From an uncultured Azospirillum sp. (GTDB lineage Bacteria > Pseudomonadota > Alphaproteobacteria > Azospirillales > Azospirillaceae): a DNA stretch of 5,643 bases. The notes below the pieces were generated by a model that was given only the letters and a program-made list of their open reading frames with translations, did no database searches and was not told where the DNA came from. A program made the position numbers and the translations under genes. How positions within the stretch are numbered: the stretch's first letter is position 1; each line of letters begins with the position of its first letter. The stretch is taken from the NCBI GenBank assembly GCA_937960755.1, contig CALGOL010000574.1, forward strand, positions 1 through 5,643, read 5' to 3'. Positions 1 to 5,593 of the stretch are shown one piece after another.

Positions 1-78
1 GTCGGCACCACGGTGCGGGTGGCGCTGCCGCCGGCCCCGCCCGACGGCGCGCCCGTCTGTCAGCTGGCGAGCGAATGA
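1..78 (+). CDS. C-terminal end of a probable sensor histidine kinase (partial, 5' end outside window)
   Basis: The frame beginning at base 1 is open and reads VGTTVRVALPPAP... to a TGA at 76-78, giving 25 residues. The segment GTTVRVALP matches the final beta-strand of HATPase_c domains, where a glycine-rich box (GxGTTFxVxLP) precedes the C-terminus of two-component histidine kinases. A short, Pro/Ala-rich, non-conserved tail follows, which is common at kinase ends. The rest of the protein lies upstream of the window, so the sensor input, the H-box and the partner regulator cannot be judged. The gene converges on the chemoreceptor gene, with only 33 bp between the two stop codons. The family call rests on one short motif. 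Another GHKL ATPase is possible. Confidence 0.6.
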   Translation, partial: VGTTVRVALPPAPPDGAPVCQLASE

Positions 79-108
79 ACGGCGAGAACGCCAGGATCAC
101 GCCGTTCA
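76..108. terminator. Inverted repeat between convergent genes, possible bidirectional terminator
   Basis: TGAACGGCG (76-84) is perfectly complementary to CGCCGTTCA (100-108), a 9-bp stem with a 15-nt loop. The left arm begins with the stop codon of the upstream gene, and the right arm ends 3 bp before the complement of the chemoreceptor stop codon. A GGCG/CGCC alternative stem (81-84 with 89-92) competes with it. Position between two converging genes fits a shared terminator or a 3'-end stabilising hairpin. Neither strand has a proper T-run after the stem, so classical Rho-independent termination is not well supported. Confidence 0.4.
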
Positions 109-111
109 AAA

Positions 112-2571
112 TCACGCCACAGCGGCGCGCCCTTGCGCCCCGAGCTGGGCCACCCACGCCTCCAGTCCCGGCGAAGCGTCGATAAACGCGACGTGGTGGA
201 TCCCGCCTTCCACCGAGCGCACTTCATAGGCGCATTCGATGTCGTTATGAGCGACGCGTATCCGCCCCCGCGTCCCGACCGGACCGGCGTCGCAGCCCGA
301 CAAGGTGGCGCCGCCTTCCGACACGTCCATCACCCGGCCGTGATGCGCGGCGCCGTTGACGGTCACTTCGCAGGCGACATCCACCGGGAAGCGGCTCTTC
401 ATCCGCCGGTCGGCTTCCTTGGTGGAGGTGCGCACCACCCGCACCAGCGCTTGGCGCAACTCGCCGACCCCGCCGGAAACCTTGACCAAGTTATTGCACA
501 CGTCTTCGGCGCGCTCCCGCGTCCCCGCCACATCGCGCGACACGTCGCCGATCAGGCGCGACACTTCCTGCGCCGCCGCGGCGGTCTCGACGACGTTGCG
601 GTTGATTTCCTGCGTGGTGACGGCCTGTTCCTCCATCGCCGCGGCGATGGCGGCCGACACCCGGTCGACGCCCGACACGGTCTGGCCGATGCGTCCCACC
701 GAATCCACCGCCTCGCGGGTCGCCGCCTGAATCTGCGAAATTTGCCGGGCGATCTCCTCCGTCGAGCGCGCCGTCTGGTTGGCGAGGTTCTTGACCTCCC
801 CCGCCACCACGGCGAAGCCCTTGCCGGCCTCCCCCGCCCGCGCCGCCTCAATCGTGGCGTTGAGCGCCAGCAAATTGGTTTGGCCGGCGATGTCGCCGAT
901 CAGCACCGCAATGTCGCCGATCTTCGCCACTTCGTGCGACAAGGTCTGAATGGCGCTTTCGGTGCGGCGGCTGTCCTCCACCGCCGCCTTGGTGACGGCC
1001 CCGGCCTCCGCCACCTGCCTGGCGATTTCGTTGATCGAGGACGACAGCTCTTCCGTCGCCGACGCCACCGACTGGGCGTTGCACAAGGCTTCCTCCGCCG
1101 CCGCCGCGACGCCTTGCGAACTGACGGAAACCGATTCGGCCACCTGCGCCATGGCTTCGGCGTCGCGGGTCATGGCGTCGGTCTGCGCCGCCACGGTGGC
1201 GACGGCCCGCGCCGCCTCCTCTTCGATCTTGGTCGCCATGTCGGCCAGCGCCTTGGCGCGGTCCTTGTGGGCGCGGCGTTCGTGCTCCACCCGTTCTTGA
1301 TTGGCGTAGGCCAGCTTGGCGCGCATCGCCCGCAAGAACGCAGTGACCTGCCGGAACTCCGCAATGCGGTTCGACGGGATTTCGTGGGCCACGTCGCCGC
1401 TGGAGATGCTGTCGAAATGCGCGGTCAACTCGGCCAGCGGCCGGCGGACCGAGCCCAGCAGCCATACGCCCAGCCCGGCCAAGGCCGCGGCGCTGCCGGC
1501 CAGCGCCGCCACCACCAACCAGACCTGTTGATCGTACGCCCGCTGCGCCGCTTGATAGCGCGCCGCCGCCCCGGTGATTTGCGCCTGGGTCAGTTCGTGC
1601 GCCGCGGCTTGCGCTTGCTCAAATCCCGGCAACAAGGTCTTGCCGAACAGGCTCTCCAACCGCAGCGGGTTGCCCTCCTCCGCCAGCGCCAGCGCCGGGG
1701 CCACGCCGTCACGGCTGAACGCCGTCAGCAACTCGTTCAGCTTAGCGGCGATGCGGCGCTCGCCCTCCGTCATCGCCACGGCGTTGAAGGCGGCCCATGT
1801 CCGCTCAATCACCCCAAGGTTTTCCCGCGCCCGCTTGAGCCGCCCCTCGATCACCGCCGGTTCAGATCCGTCGCGCAGATCGATGACCAGCAGCGTGGCT
1901 AATTGCAGGTTGTCGCGCATGCGGTCGACGATCTCGGCCAACTGGGTCGCCGGAACAGTATTTTCCTCATAAACCGCGCGCAATTGGGCGTTAGAATCTT
2001 TCAAGCCCGACAGCCCGGCCCACGCCACCGCCGCCAACACCAGAAAAAGCGCGGCGAAAACGCAAGACAGCTTGCCGCCGATGGATGACGCGAACACGTT
2101 GAATCGGCGCCGCCAACCGCGCGGTATGGCTTCGCCTTCCTCAATTTTCATGTGATTGGCGCGGCCTTCGCGCACCGCGCGATAGAGCGTTTCAGCCGCC
2201 GCCACCTGATCGCGCGCCGGCTTCAATCTAATGGAAATAAAACCGACCACCTGACCGTTTTCAACGATTGGCGTCGCATTGGCGCGCACCCAATAATAGT
2301 CGCCGCTCTTGGTGCGATTTTTCACCAGCCCTTCCCACGGCAGTCCGGCTTGGATGGTTTTCCACAAATCGGCGAAAGCGGCGGGCGGCATGTCAGGATG
2401 ACGCACAATATTGTGCGGCGCGCCAACCAATTCCGCTTCGGTGAAGCCGCTGATGTCGATGAACGCCTGATTGACGAAAGTGATCCGACCCTTGACGTCG
2501 GTTTTGGAGACGATGATCTGGTCGTCCGATAAAATAATCTCGCGATCCGTGACCGGTTGATTGACCCGCAT
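112..2571 (-). CDS. Aer-like methyl-accepting chemotaxis protein with FAD-type PAS and C-terminal PilZ domain
   Basis: An 819-residue membrane chemoreceptor, probably an aerotaxis/energy-taxis transducer signalling through CheW-CheA. Residues ~15-125 closely resemble the PAS domain of E. coli Aer: VRHPDMPPAAFADLW at 56-70 and a YYWVRANATP stretch at 92-101, with Asn34, Arg57, His58 and Asp60 at the same numbers as the Aer residues tied to FAD binding (family knowledge from memory). Hydrophobic segments at ~169-190 (TM1) and ~350-373 (TM2) flank ~155 mostly helical, presumably periplasmic residues. HAMP follows at ~371-425, then the MCP signalling domain at ~450-712, whose hairpin tip GQTNLLALNATIEAARAGE lies at 563-581. 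A PilZ domain occupies ~720-805 with Arg723, Arg727 and DVSEGG (749-754), the RxxxR and D/NxSxxG c-di-GMP-binding signature. There is no NWETF-type CheR-docking tail. The start is supported by GGGAAG (complement of 2578-2583) six bases upstream. E. coli Aer has no periplasmic domain, so this is a different architecture with the same sensor. Confidence 0.95.
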   Translation of the reverse strand: MRVNQPVTDREIILSDDQIIVSKTDVKGRITFVNQAFIDISGFTEAELVGAPHNIVRHPDMPPAAFADLWKTIQAGLPWEGLVKNRTKSGDYYWVRANATPIVENGQVVGFISIRLKPARDQVAAAETLYRAVREGRANHMKIEEGEAIPRGWRRRFNVFASSIGGKLSCVFAALFLVLAAVAWAGLSGLKDSNAQLRAVYEENTVPATQLAEIVDRMRDNLQLATLLVIDLRDGSEPAVIEGRLKRARENLGVIERTWAAFNAVAMTEGERRIAAKLNELLTAFSRDGVAPALALAEEGNPLRLESLFGKTLLPGFEQAQAAAHELTQAQITGAAARYQAAQRAYDQQVWLVVAALAGSAAALAGLGVWLLGSVRRPLAELTAHFDSISSGDVAHEIPSNRIAEFRQVTAFLRAMRAKLAYANQERVEHERRAHKDRAKALADMATKIEEEAARAVATVAAQTDAMTRDAEAMAQVAESVSVSSQGVAAAAEEALCNAQSVASATEELSSSINEIARQVAEAGAVTKAAVEDSRRTESAIQTLSHEVAKIGDIAVLIGDIAGQTNLLALNATIEAARAGEAGKGFAVVAGEVKNLANQTARSTEEIARQISQIQAATREAVDSVGRIGQTVSGVDRVSAAIAAAMEEQAVTTQEINRNVVETAAAAQEVSRLIGDVSRDVAGTRERAEDVCNNLVKVSGGVGELRQALVRVVRTSTKEADRRMKSRFPVDVACEVTVNGAAHHGRVMDVSEGGATLSGCDAGPVGTRGRIRVAHNDIECAYEVRSVEGGIHHVAFIDASPGLEAWVAQLGAQGRAAVA

Positions 2572-2647
2572 GACGTTCTTCCCATTGCGTCTTTGGTCGG
2601 CTGCGGCGCGCGAAGCCGGTTTACCGTTGTTTTCTTACTTGGTCACC

Positions 2648-2687
2648 GAAATTTAATAATAATTCCTTATGACCTCTAACGGATCAG
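2648..2687 (-). promoter_or_regulatory. AT-rich stretch, weak candidate promoter of the chemoreceptor gene
   Basis: Bases around 2650-2680 are conspicuously AT-rich in a GC-rich context. On the minus strand, TTAGAG, a 17-base spacer and TTAAAT can be read as a poor -35/-10 pair (2 of 6 and 4 of 6 consensus bases). I found no convincing FliA-type TAAA-N15-GCCGATAA element or sigma-54 GG-N10-GC element here. The leader to the chemoreceptor start would be about 70-80 nt. Confidence 0.22.
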
Positions 2688-2750
2688 TAGTAACACGCCC
2701 TCAGCGAAATTGCGACCGCGTCGGCTGCGGCTTTTGGCGCAAACGCGGCC

Positions 2751-2779
2751 TTGCCGCCGCGCCACTTAGTCGCTAACTT
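2751..2779 (+). promoter_or_regulatory. Candidate sigma-70 promoter of the 6S RNA gene
   Basis: TTGCCG (2751-2756), a 17-base spacer and TAACTT (2774-2779) form a reasonable housekeeping promoter. The expected start site, about 7 bases past the -10, falls at ~2786, exactly where the long closing stem of the 6S-like RNA begins. That agreement is the main support. Confidence 0.5.
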
Positions 2780-2785
2780 AGCCTT

Positions 2786-2965
2786 AAGGCGAAGGTTCGC
2801 TGCGCTTCACGTCAGATCGCTTTATCCCCAGGGCCGATAACCCTTACTCCTTGGGAGCTGTCCCTACCGCGGCCCTGGCCGCGGCATATGGCGCCCACCT
2901 GCACTGGCAGGCCATGGAGGATAGGCTAATGGTCAACGGTTTGCGCGGCAGCCTTCGCCCCCTTA
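2786..2965 (+). ncRNA. ssrS: 6S RNA (ssrS), regulator of RNA polymerase
   Basis: 6S RNA mimics an open promoter and binds the housekeeping RNA polymerase holoenzyme, dampening transcription in stationary phase. The region folds as expected for the family. GGCGAAGG (2788-2795) pairs with CCTTCGCC (2952-2959) as the closing stem, followed by CTGC (2800-2803) with GCAG (2948-2951). TGGGAGC (2852-2858) pairs with GCGCCCA (2891-2897) with one mismatch. CCGCGGC (2867-2873) and GCCGCGG (2878-2884) form the terminal hairpin. CCTGC-ACTG-GCAGG (2898-2911) is a small hairpin on the 3' side of the central bubble, as seen in E. coli 6S RNA. Local resemblances to the E. coli sequence include GTTCGC near the 5' end, CCCCAGGGCCGATAA (2826-2840; E. 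coli CCCCUGAGCCGAUA) and TTTGCGCGGCAGCC near the 3' end. Location directly before fthC is the classical ssrS-ygfA arrangement. The length of ~180 nt matches the family; the exact ends are inferred. Confidence 0.85.
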
Positions 2966-2996
2966 TTCCCGCAGTTCAACAGTATCCGGCGGTTGC

Positions 2997-3581
2997 TTGA
3001 ACGACGCCGTCAACATCGCGGCGGAAAAAGACGCCTTGCGGACCCTCGCCCGCGCCATCCGCGCCGCGCTTCCCCCGCCCGCACGCGCCGACGCCGCCTT
3101 ACGGCTGGCGGAGACCTTCGCCGCGGCATTCTCTTTTGCGCCAGGAACGGTGATTTCCGGCTATTGGCCGCTGGGCGACGAGTTGGACCCGCGCCCGCTG
3201 CTGGCGGCTTTGCGCCGAAACGGCTGCTTGATCGCCTTGCCGGTGACCGGGGAAAAGCGTTCGCCGTTGACTTTTCGGCTTTGGGAAGGGGGGGCGAAGC
3301 TGATTCACGGCCGCTTCGGCGCGCTGATTCCCGAAGGCGGCGCCGGCGAGGTTGCGCCGGACGTGGTGTTGACGCCGTTGCTGGCGTTTGACCGTGCTGG
3401 CGGCCGGCTGGGCTACGGCGGCGGCTATTACGACCGCACCATCGGCGCATTGCGCGCCGCCAAGCCGGTGCAGGCGCTGGGGCTGGCCTATGCGGCGCAA
3501 GAAATGGCGATGATTCCGACCGGGCCCTATGATCGGCCGCTCGACGCCGTGGCGACGGAAAGGGACGTCGTCTTTTTTTAG
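2997..3581 (+). CDS. fthC: 5-formyltetrahydrofolate cyclo-ligase
   Basis: A cytosolic enzyme of 194 residues (normal family length) that converts 5-formyl-THF plus ATP to 5,10-methenyl-THF, returning inactive folate to the one-carbon pool. The family signature GRLGYGGGYYDR is at ~136-147, and LDAVATERDVV near the end matches the C-terminal D-x-x-TE motif. PGTVISGYWPLGDELD and the TPLLAFDRAG strand before the glycine loop also fit. The start is TTG at 2997. The frame is closed at TAG 2922-2924 and offers no ATG or GTG before 2997. The preceding CGGCGG is a poor ribosome site, so translation is probably modest. The gene starts ~31 nt after the 3' end of 6S RNA and is likely made from an ssrS-fthC read-through transcript, as in E. 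coli ssrS-ygfA. Its 3' end contains a terminator-like hairpin running into the stop codon. Synonym ygfA. Confidence 0.93.
   Translation: MNDAVNIAAEKDALRTLARAIRAALPPPARADAALRLAETFAAAFSFAPGTVISGYWPLGDELDPRPLLAALRRNGCLIALPVTGEKRSPLTFRLWEGGAKLIHGRFGALIPEGGAGEVAPDVVLTPLLAFDRAGGRLGYGGGYYDRTIGALRAAKPVQALGLAYAAQEMAMIPTGPYDRPLDAVATERDVVFF
3551..3579 (+). terminator. Intrinsic terminator embedded in the 3' end of fthC
   Basis: GGCGACG (3551-3557) pairs with CGTCGTC (3566-3572) over 7 bp including one G-U pair, with an 8-nt loop (GAAAGGGA). It is followed immediately by seven Ts (3573-3579). This is a textbook Rho-independent layout, but it sits inside the fthC frame. The last T of the run is the first base of the TAG stop codon (3579-3581). 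It would separate the ssrS-fthC transcript from the pqq operon. A second short T-run (3591-3595) follows without a clear stem. Confidence 0.65.
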
Positions 3582-3698
3582 GCTTTCTAGTTTTTCCTTG
3601 ATCCAAAGTACGATGGGCGAAGCGCCGCCGATGCGGTTAACGTTATTGGACGGAACATCCATCCGGGTGCGAAAAACAGCCAATCAAGGGAGTTGAAC

Positions 3699-3779
3699 AT
3701 GAAGACGTGGCGCAAGCCCCAGGTCGTCGAAATCGCCGTCGGCACCGAAATCAACGCTTATTTCTGCGCCGCTCTCTGA
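3699..3779 (+). CDS. pqqA: PQQ precursor peptide PqqA
   Basis: A 26-residue peptide that is the ribosomally made substrate for PQQ biosynthesis. It begins MKTWRKPQVVEI and contains GTEINAYFCA. Glu17 and Tyr21 form the invariant E-x-x-x-Y pair whose side chains are cross-linked by the radical SAM enzyme PqqE and become the PQQ skeleton. The aromatic-basic-proline start and the EI-x-x-G-x-E-I-N-x-Y pattern are typical of alphaproteobacterial and acetic-acid-bacterial PqqA. AGGGAG (3687-3692) lies six bases before the ATG, a strong ribosome site as expected for a peptide used stoichiometrically. It is the first gene of the operon, and pqqB, pqqC and pqqD follow in the same direction. The 117-nt region upstream should hold the operon promoter, but I could not identify -35/-10 boxes there with confidence. 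It is short enough to be missed by ORF-length filters. Confidence 0.95.
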   Translation: MKTWRKPQVVEIAVGTEINAYFCAAL

Positions 3780-3795
3780 TCGACGCGCCATAAGC

Positions 3796-3852
3796 GATGC
3801 GAAAGGCGGTCGCGCCGGGGGGCGTTCCCCAGCCGACCGCCTTTTTCGCATC
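3796..3852 (+). terminator. Hairpin with T-run between pqqA and pqqB (attenuator-like terminator)
   Basis: GGCGGTCG (3805-3812) pairs perfectly with CGACCGCC (3834-3841), followed by TTTTT (3842-3846). The stem extends outward: GATGCGAAA (3796-3804) pairs with TTTCGCATC (3844-3852), leaving two unpaired Ts. A GGGG/CCCC pair inside the loop (within 3817-3830) may add to it. Because the A-run opposite the T-run is paired, it could act on both strands. Placed between the highly needed precursor gene and the enzyme genes, it probably stops part of the transcription and stabilises the short pqqA mRNA, while read-through supplies pqqBCD. Confidence 0.8.
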
Positions 3853-3893
3853 CAGAGCAATCGTTTAGCTAACGAACTATAGGAGCGGCGGAC

Positions 3894-4820
3894 ATGCGCA
3901 TTGTTGTTCTGGGCTCGGCGGCCGGCGGCGGCTTCCCGCAATGGAACAGCAACGGCCCCGGCTGCCGCCGGGCGCGTTCCGGCGATCCAGCCGCCAAGCC
4001 GCGCACCCAATCGTCCATCGCCGTGTCGGCGGACGGCGAGCGCTGGATGCTGCTCAACGCTTCGCCCGATTTGCGCTTGCAGATCGAAGCGACGCCGGTC
4101 CTTCATCCCCGGCATGGGATTCGTCACAGCCCGATCGCCGCGGTGATGCCGACCAACGCCGACATCGACCATGTGACCGGATTGCTGACGCTGCGCGAAG
4201 CCCACCCCTTCGCGGTCTACGCCACCCGCCGGGTGCATGACGTGCTGGCGGCCAATTCGGTCTTCAACGTGCTGAACCGCGATTTGGTGGAGCGGCGCGT
4301 GGTGTCGTTGGGCGAGCCGTTCCGCCCCGCCGACCATTCCGGCGCGCCCTTGGGGTTGGAGATCGAAGCCTTCGCCGTGCCGGGCAAGGTGGCGCTGTAT
4401 CTGGAGGATGAAACGGCGGCGAATTTCGGTTCGGTCGCTGAAGACACCGTCGCCTTGCGCATTTCCGAGCCCGGCTCGGACAAGGCGCTGTTCTACATTC
4501 CGGGCTGCGCCTCGATGCCCGGCTGGCTGGCCGACCGGCTGACCGGCGCCGACATGGTGTTTTTCGACGGCACCACCTGGACCGACGACGAAATGGCGCG
4601 GGCCGGGGCCGGAACCAAAACCGCCCAACGCATGGGCCATATGTGCATGGACGGGCCTCAAGGCTCTATCGCCGCCTTCGCCAACTTGGGCGTCAAGCGG
4701 CGCATCTTTATTCATATCAACAACACCAACCCGGTCCTCTTGGAGGATACGGCGCAACGACGCCAAGCCAACGCTGCGGGTTGGGATATCGCCTATGACG
4801 GCATGGAGGAAACGCTATGA
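3894..4820 (+). CDS. pqqB: PQQ biosynthesis protein PqqB (metallo-beta-lactamase fold)
   Basis: A 308-residue protein of normal family length. PqqB has a metallo-beta-lactamase fold and is reported to act as an iron-dependent hydroxylase on the tyrosine ring of the cross-linked Glu-Tyr intermediate before PqqC acts. Seen here: MRIVVLGSAAGGGFPQWNSN at 1-20, PRTQSSIAVS at 36-45, LLNASPDLRLQIEA at 53-66, the metal-site motif TNADIDH at 87-93 followed by TGLLTLREA, LFYIPGC near 199-205, FFDGTTW at 223-229, RMGHM at 246-250 and FIHINNTNP at 272-280. Compared with gammaproteobacterial PqqB (PQWNCNCxNC), the first two cysteines are Ser19 and Gly21, and only Cys24 remains, a variant I associate with alphaproteobacteria. 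AGGAG (3881-3885) lies eight bases before the ATG. The stop overlaps the pqqC start by 4 bp. Confidence 0.96.
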   Translation: MRIVVLGSAAGGGFPQWNSNGPGCRRARSGDPAAKPRTQSSIAVSADGERWMLLNASPDLRLQIEATPVLHPRHGIRHSPIAAVMPTNADIDHVTGLLTLREAHPFAVYATRRVHDVLAANSVFNVLNRDLVERRVVSLGEPFRPADHSGAPLGLEIEAFAVPGKVALYLEDETAANFGSVAEDTVALRISEPGSDKALFYIPGCASMPGWLADRLTGADMVFFDGTTWTDDEMARAGAGTKTAQRMGHMCMDGPQGSIAAFANLGVKRRIFIHINNTNPVLLEDTAQRRQANAAGWDIAYDGMEETL

Positions 4821-5593
4821 CCCGGTTGTTGAGCCGCGACGAGTTGGAAGCCGAACTGCGCGCCATCGGCGAACGCCAGTACCACGACTTGCACCCGTTT
4901 CACAAAATGCTGCACGGCGGCGAATTGAACCGCGGGCAGGTGCAGGCGTGGGCGCTCAATCGCTTTTATTATCAGGTGCAGATTCCGGTGAAAGATCTCA
5001 CCGTGATGTCGCGCATGACCGACTATGAATTGCGCCGCAACTGGCTGCAACGGGTGCTCGATCATGACGGCTTGGGTCCGGATGGCGAGGTGGACGAAAC
5101 CAAGGTCGGCGGGATTGAACGCTGGCTGCGGCTGACCGATGGGCTGGGGCTGGACCGCGATTACGTCAAGTCGCTGCGCGGCATTCTGCCCGCCACCCGC
5201 TACGCCGTTGATTCTTACGTTAACTTCGTGCGGGAGAAGTCGACGCTGGAAGGTGTCGCCTCCTCGCTGACTGAACTGTTCGCCCCGGCCATCCACCGCG
5301 AGCGCATCGCCGGTTTTGAGAAGTATTACGCCTTCGCCAACGACGCCACCTTGTCCTACTTCCGCCGCCGGCTGACCGAAGCGCCGCGCGACGTGGATTT
5401 CGGCCTGAAATACGTGCTGGACAATGCGGTGACGCCGGAACAGCAGCGCCAAGTCGTCGCCGCGCTGACCCACAAGGCGGAATTGCTGTGGGCGCAGTTG
5501 GACGCGCTCTATTACGCCTATGTCGCGCCGGGCTTCATTCCGCCGGGGGCGTTCGTCCCTGATGATCGCAAAGCGACGGTCTATACCCGATGA
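4817..5593 (+). CDS. pqqC: Pyrroloquinoline-quinone synthase PqqC
   Basis: A cofactor-free cytosolic oxidase of 258 residues. It closes the second ring and carries out the eight-electron oxidation of AHQQ to PQQ using O2, the last step of the pathway. It is an all-helical TENA/heme-oxygenase-fold protein. The family landmarks are in order: YHDLHPFH at 22-29, NRFYYQVQIPVKD at 48-60, LQRVLDHDG at 77-85, GGIERWLRL at 98-106, TRYAVDSYVNFV at 127-138, SSLTELFAPAIH at 149-160 and Arg163. By alignment from memory, Arg49, Gln53, Lys59, Arg79, His83, His160 and Arg163 correspond to the Klebsiella active-site residues Arg50, Gln54, Lys60, Arg80, His84, His154 and Arg157, so the enzyme looks intact. The tail after ~235 (APGFIPPGAFVPDD) extends past the Klebsiella end. 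GGAGGA (4805-4810), inside the end of pqqB, lies six bases before the ATG. Confidence 0.96.
   Translation: MTRLLSRDELEAELRAIGERQYHDLHPFHKMLHGGELNRGQVQAWALNRFYYQVQIPVKDLTVMSRMTDYELRRNWLQRVLDHDGLGPDGEVDETKVGGIERWLRLTDGLGLDRDYVKSLRGILPATRYAVDSYVNFVREKSTLEGVASSLTELFAPAIHRERIAGFEKYYAFANDATLSYFRRRLTEAPRDVDFGLKYVLDNAVTPEQQRQVVAALTHKAELLWAQLDALYYAYVAPGFIPPGAFVPDDRKATVYTR

Noticed and set aside
133..1902. A 589-codon plus-strand open frame antisense to the chemoreceptor gene
   Set aside because: Its translation is rich in Arg, His, Gly and Asp with no recognisable domain. It mirrors the high-GC codon bias of the chemoreceptor on the other strand, whose domains are unmistakable.
2322..2585. An 87-codon minus-strand frame starting just upstream of the chemoreceptor start
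   Set aside because: It overlaps the conserved PAS-coding region in another frame and yields a Ser/Arg-rich protein with no motif.
2596..2731. 12-bp direct repeat GTCGGCTGCGGC at 2596-2607 and 2720-2731
   Set aside because: It consists of common GC-rich words, with only two copies and no flanking structure. It is not enough for an operator or an insertion-derived repeat.
2736..2756. Possible sigma-54 promoter (TTGGCGC ... TTGC) before the 6S RNA
   Set aside because: The distance between the GG and GC elements is 15 bases instead of the required 10.
3616..3626. Small hairpin GGCG-AAG-CGCC upstream of pqqA
   Set aside because: The stem is only 4 bp, with a 3-nt loop and no T-run. Such stems are expected by chance in GC-rich DNA, and no riboswitch-like fold surrounds it.
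3684..4766. A 360-codon minus-strand open frame antisense to pqqA and pqqB
   Set aside because: It lies opposite clear pqqA and pqqB genes, has a His/Gly/Arg-rich low-complexity translation and no plausible ribosome site. It is a GC-bias artefact.
4793..5473. A 226-codon minus-strand open frame antisense to pqqC
   Set aside because: It has no family resemblance, is fully covered by the well-conserved pqqC, and its composition is typical of a shadow frame.
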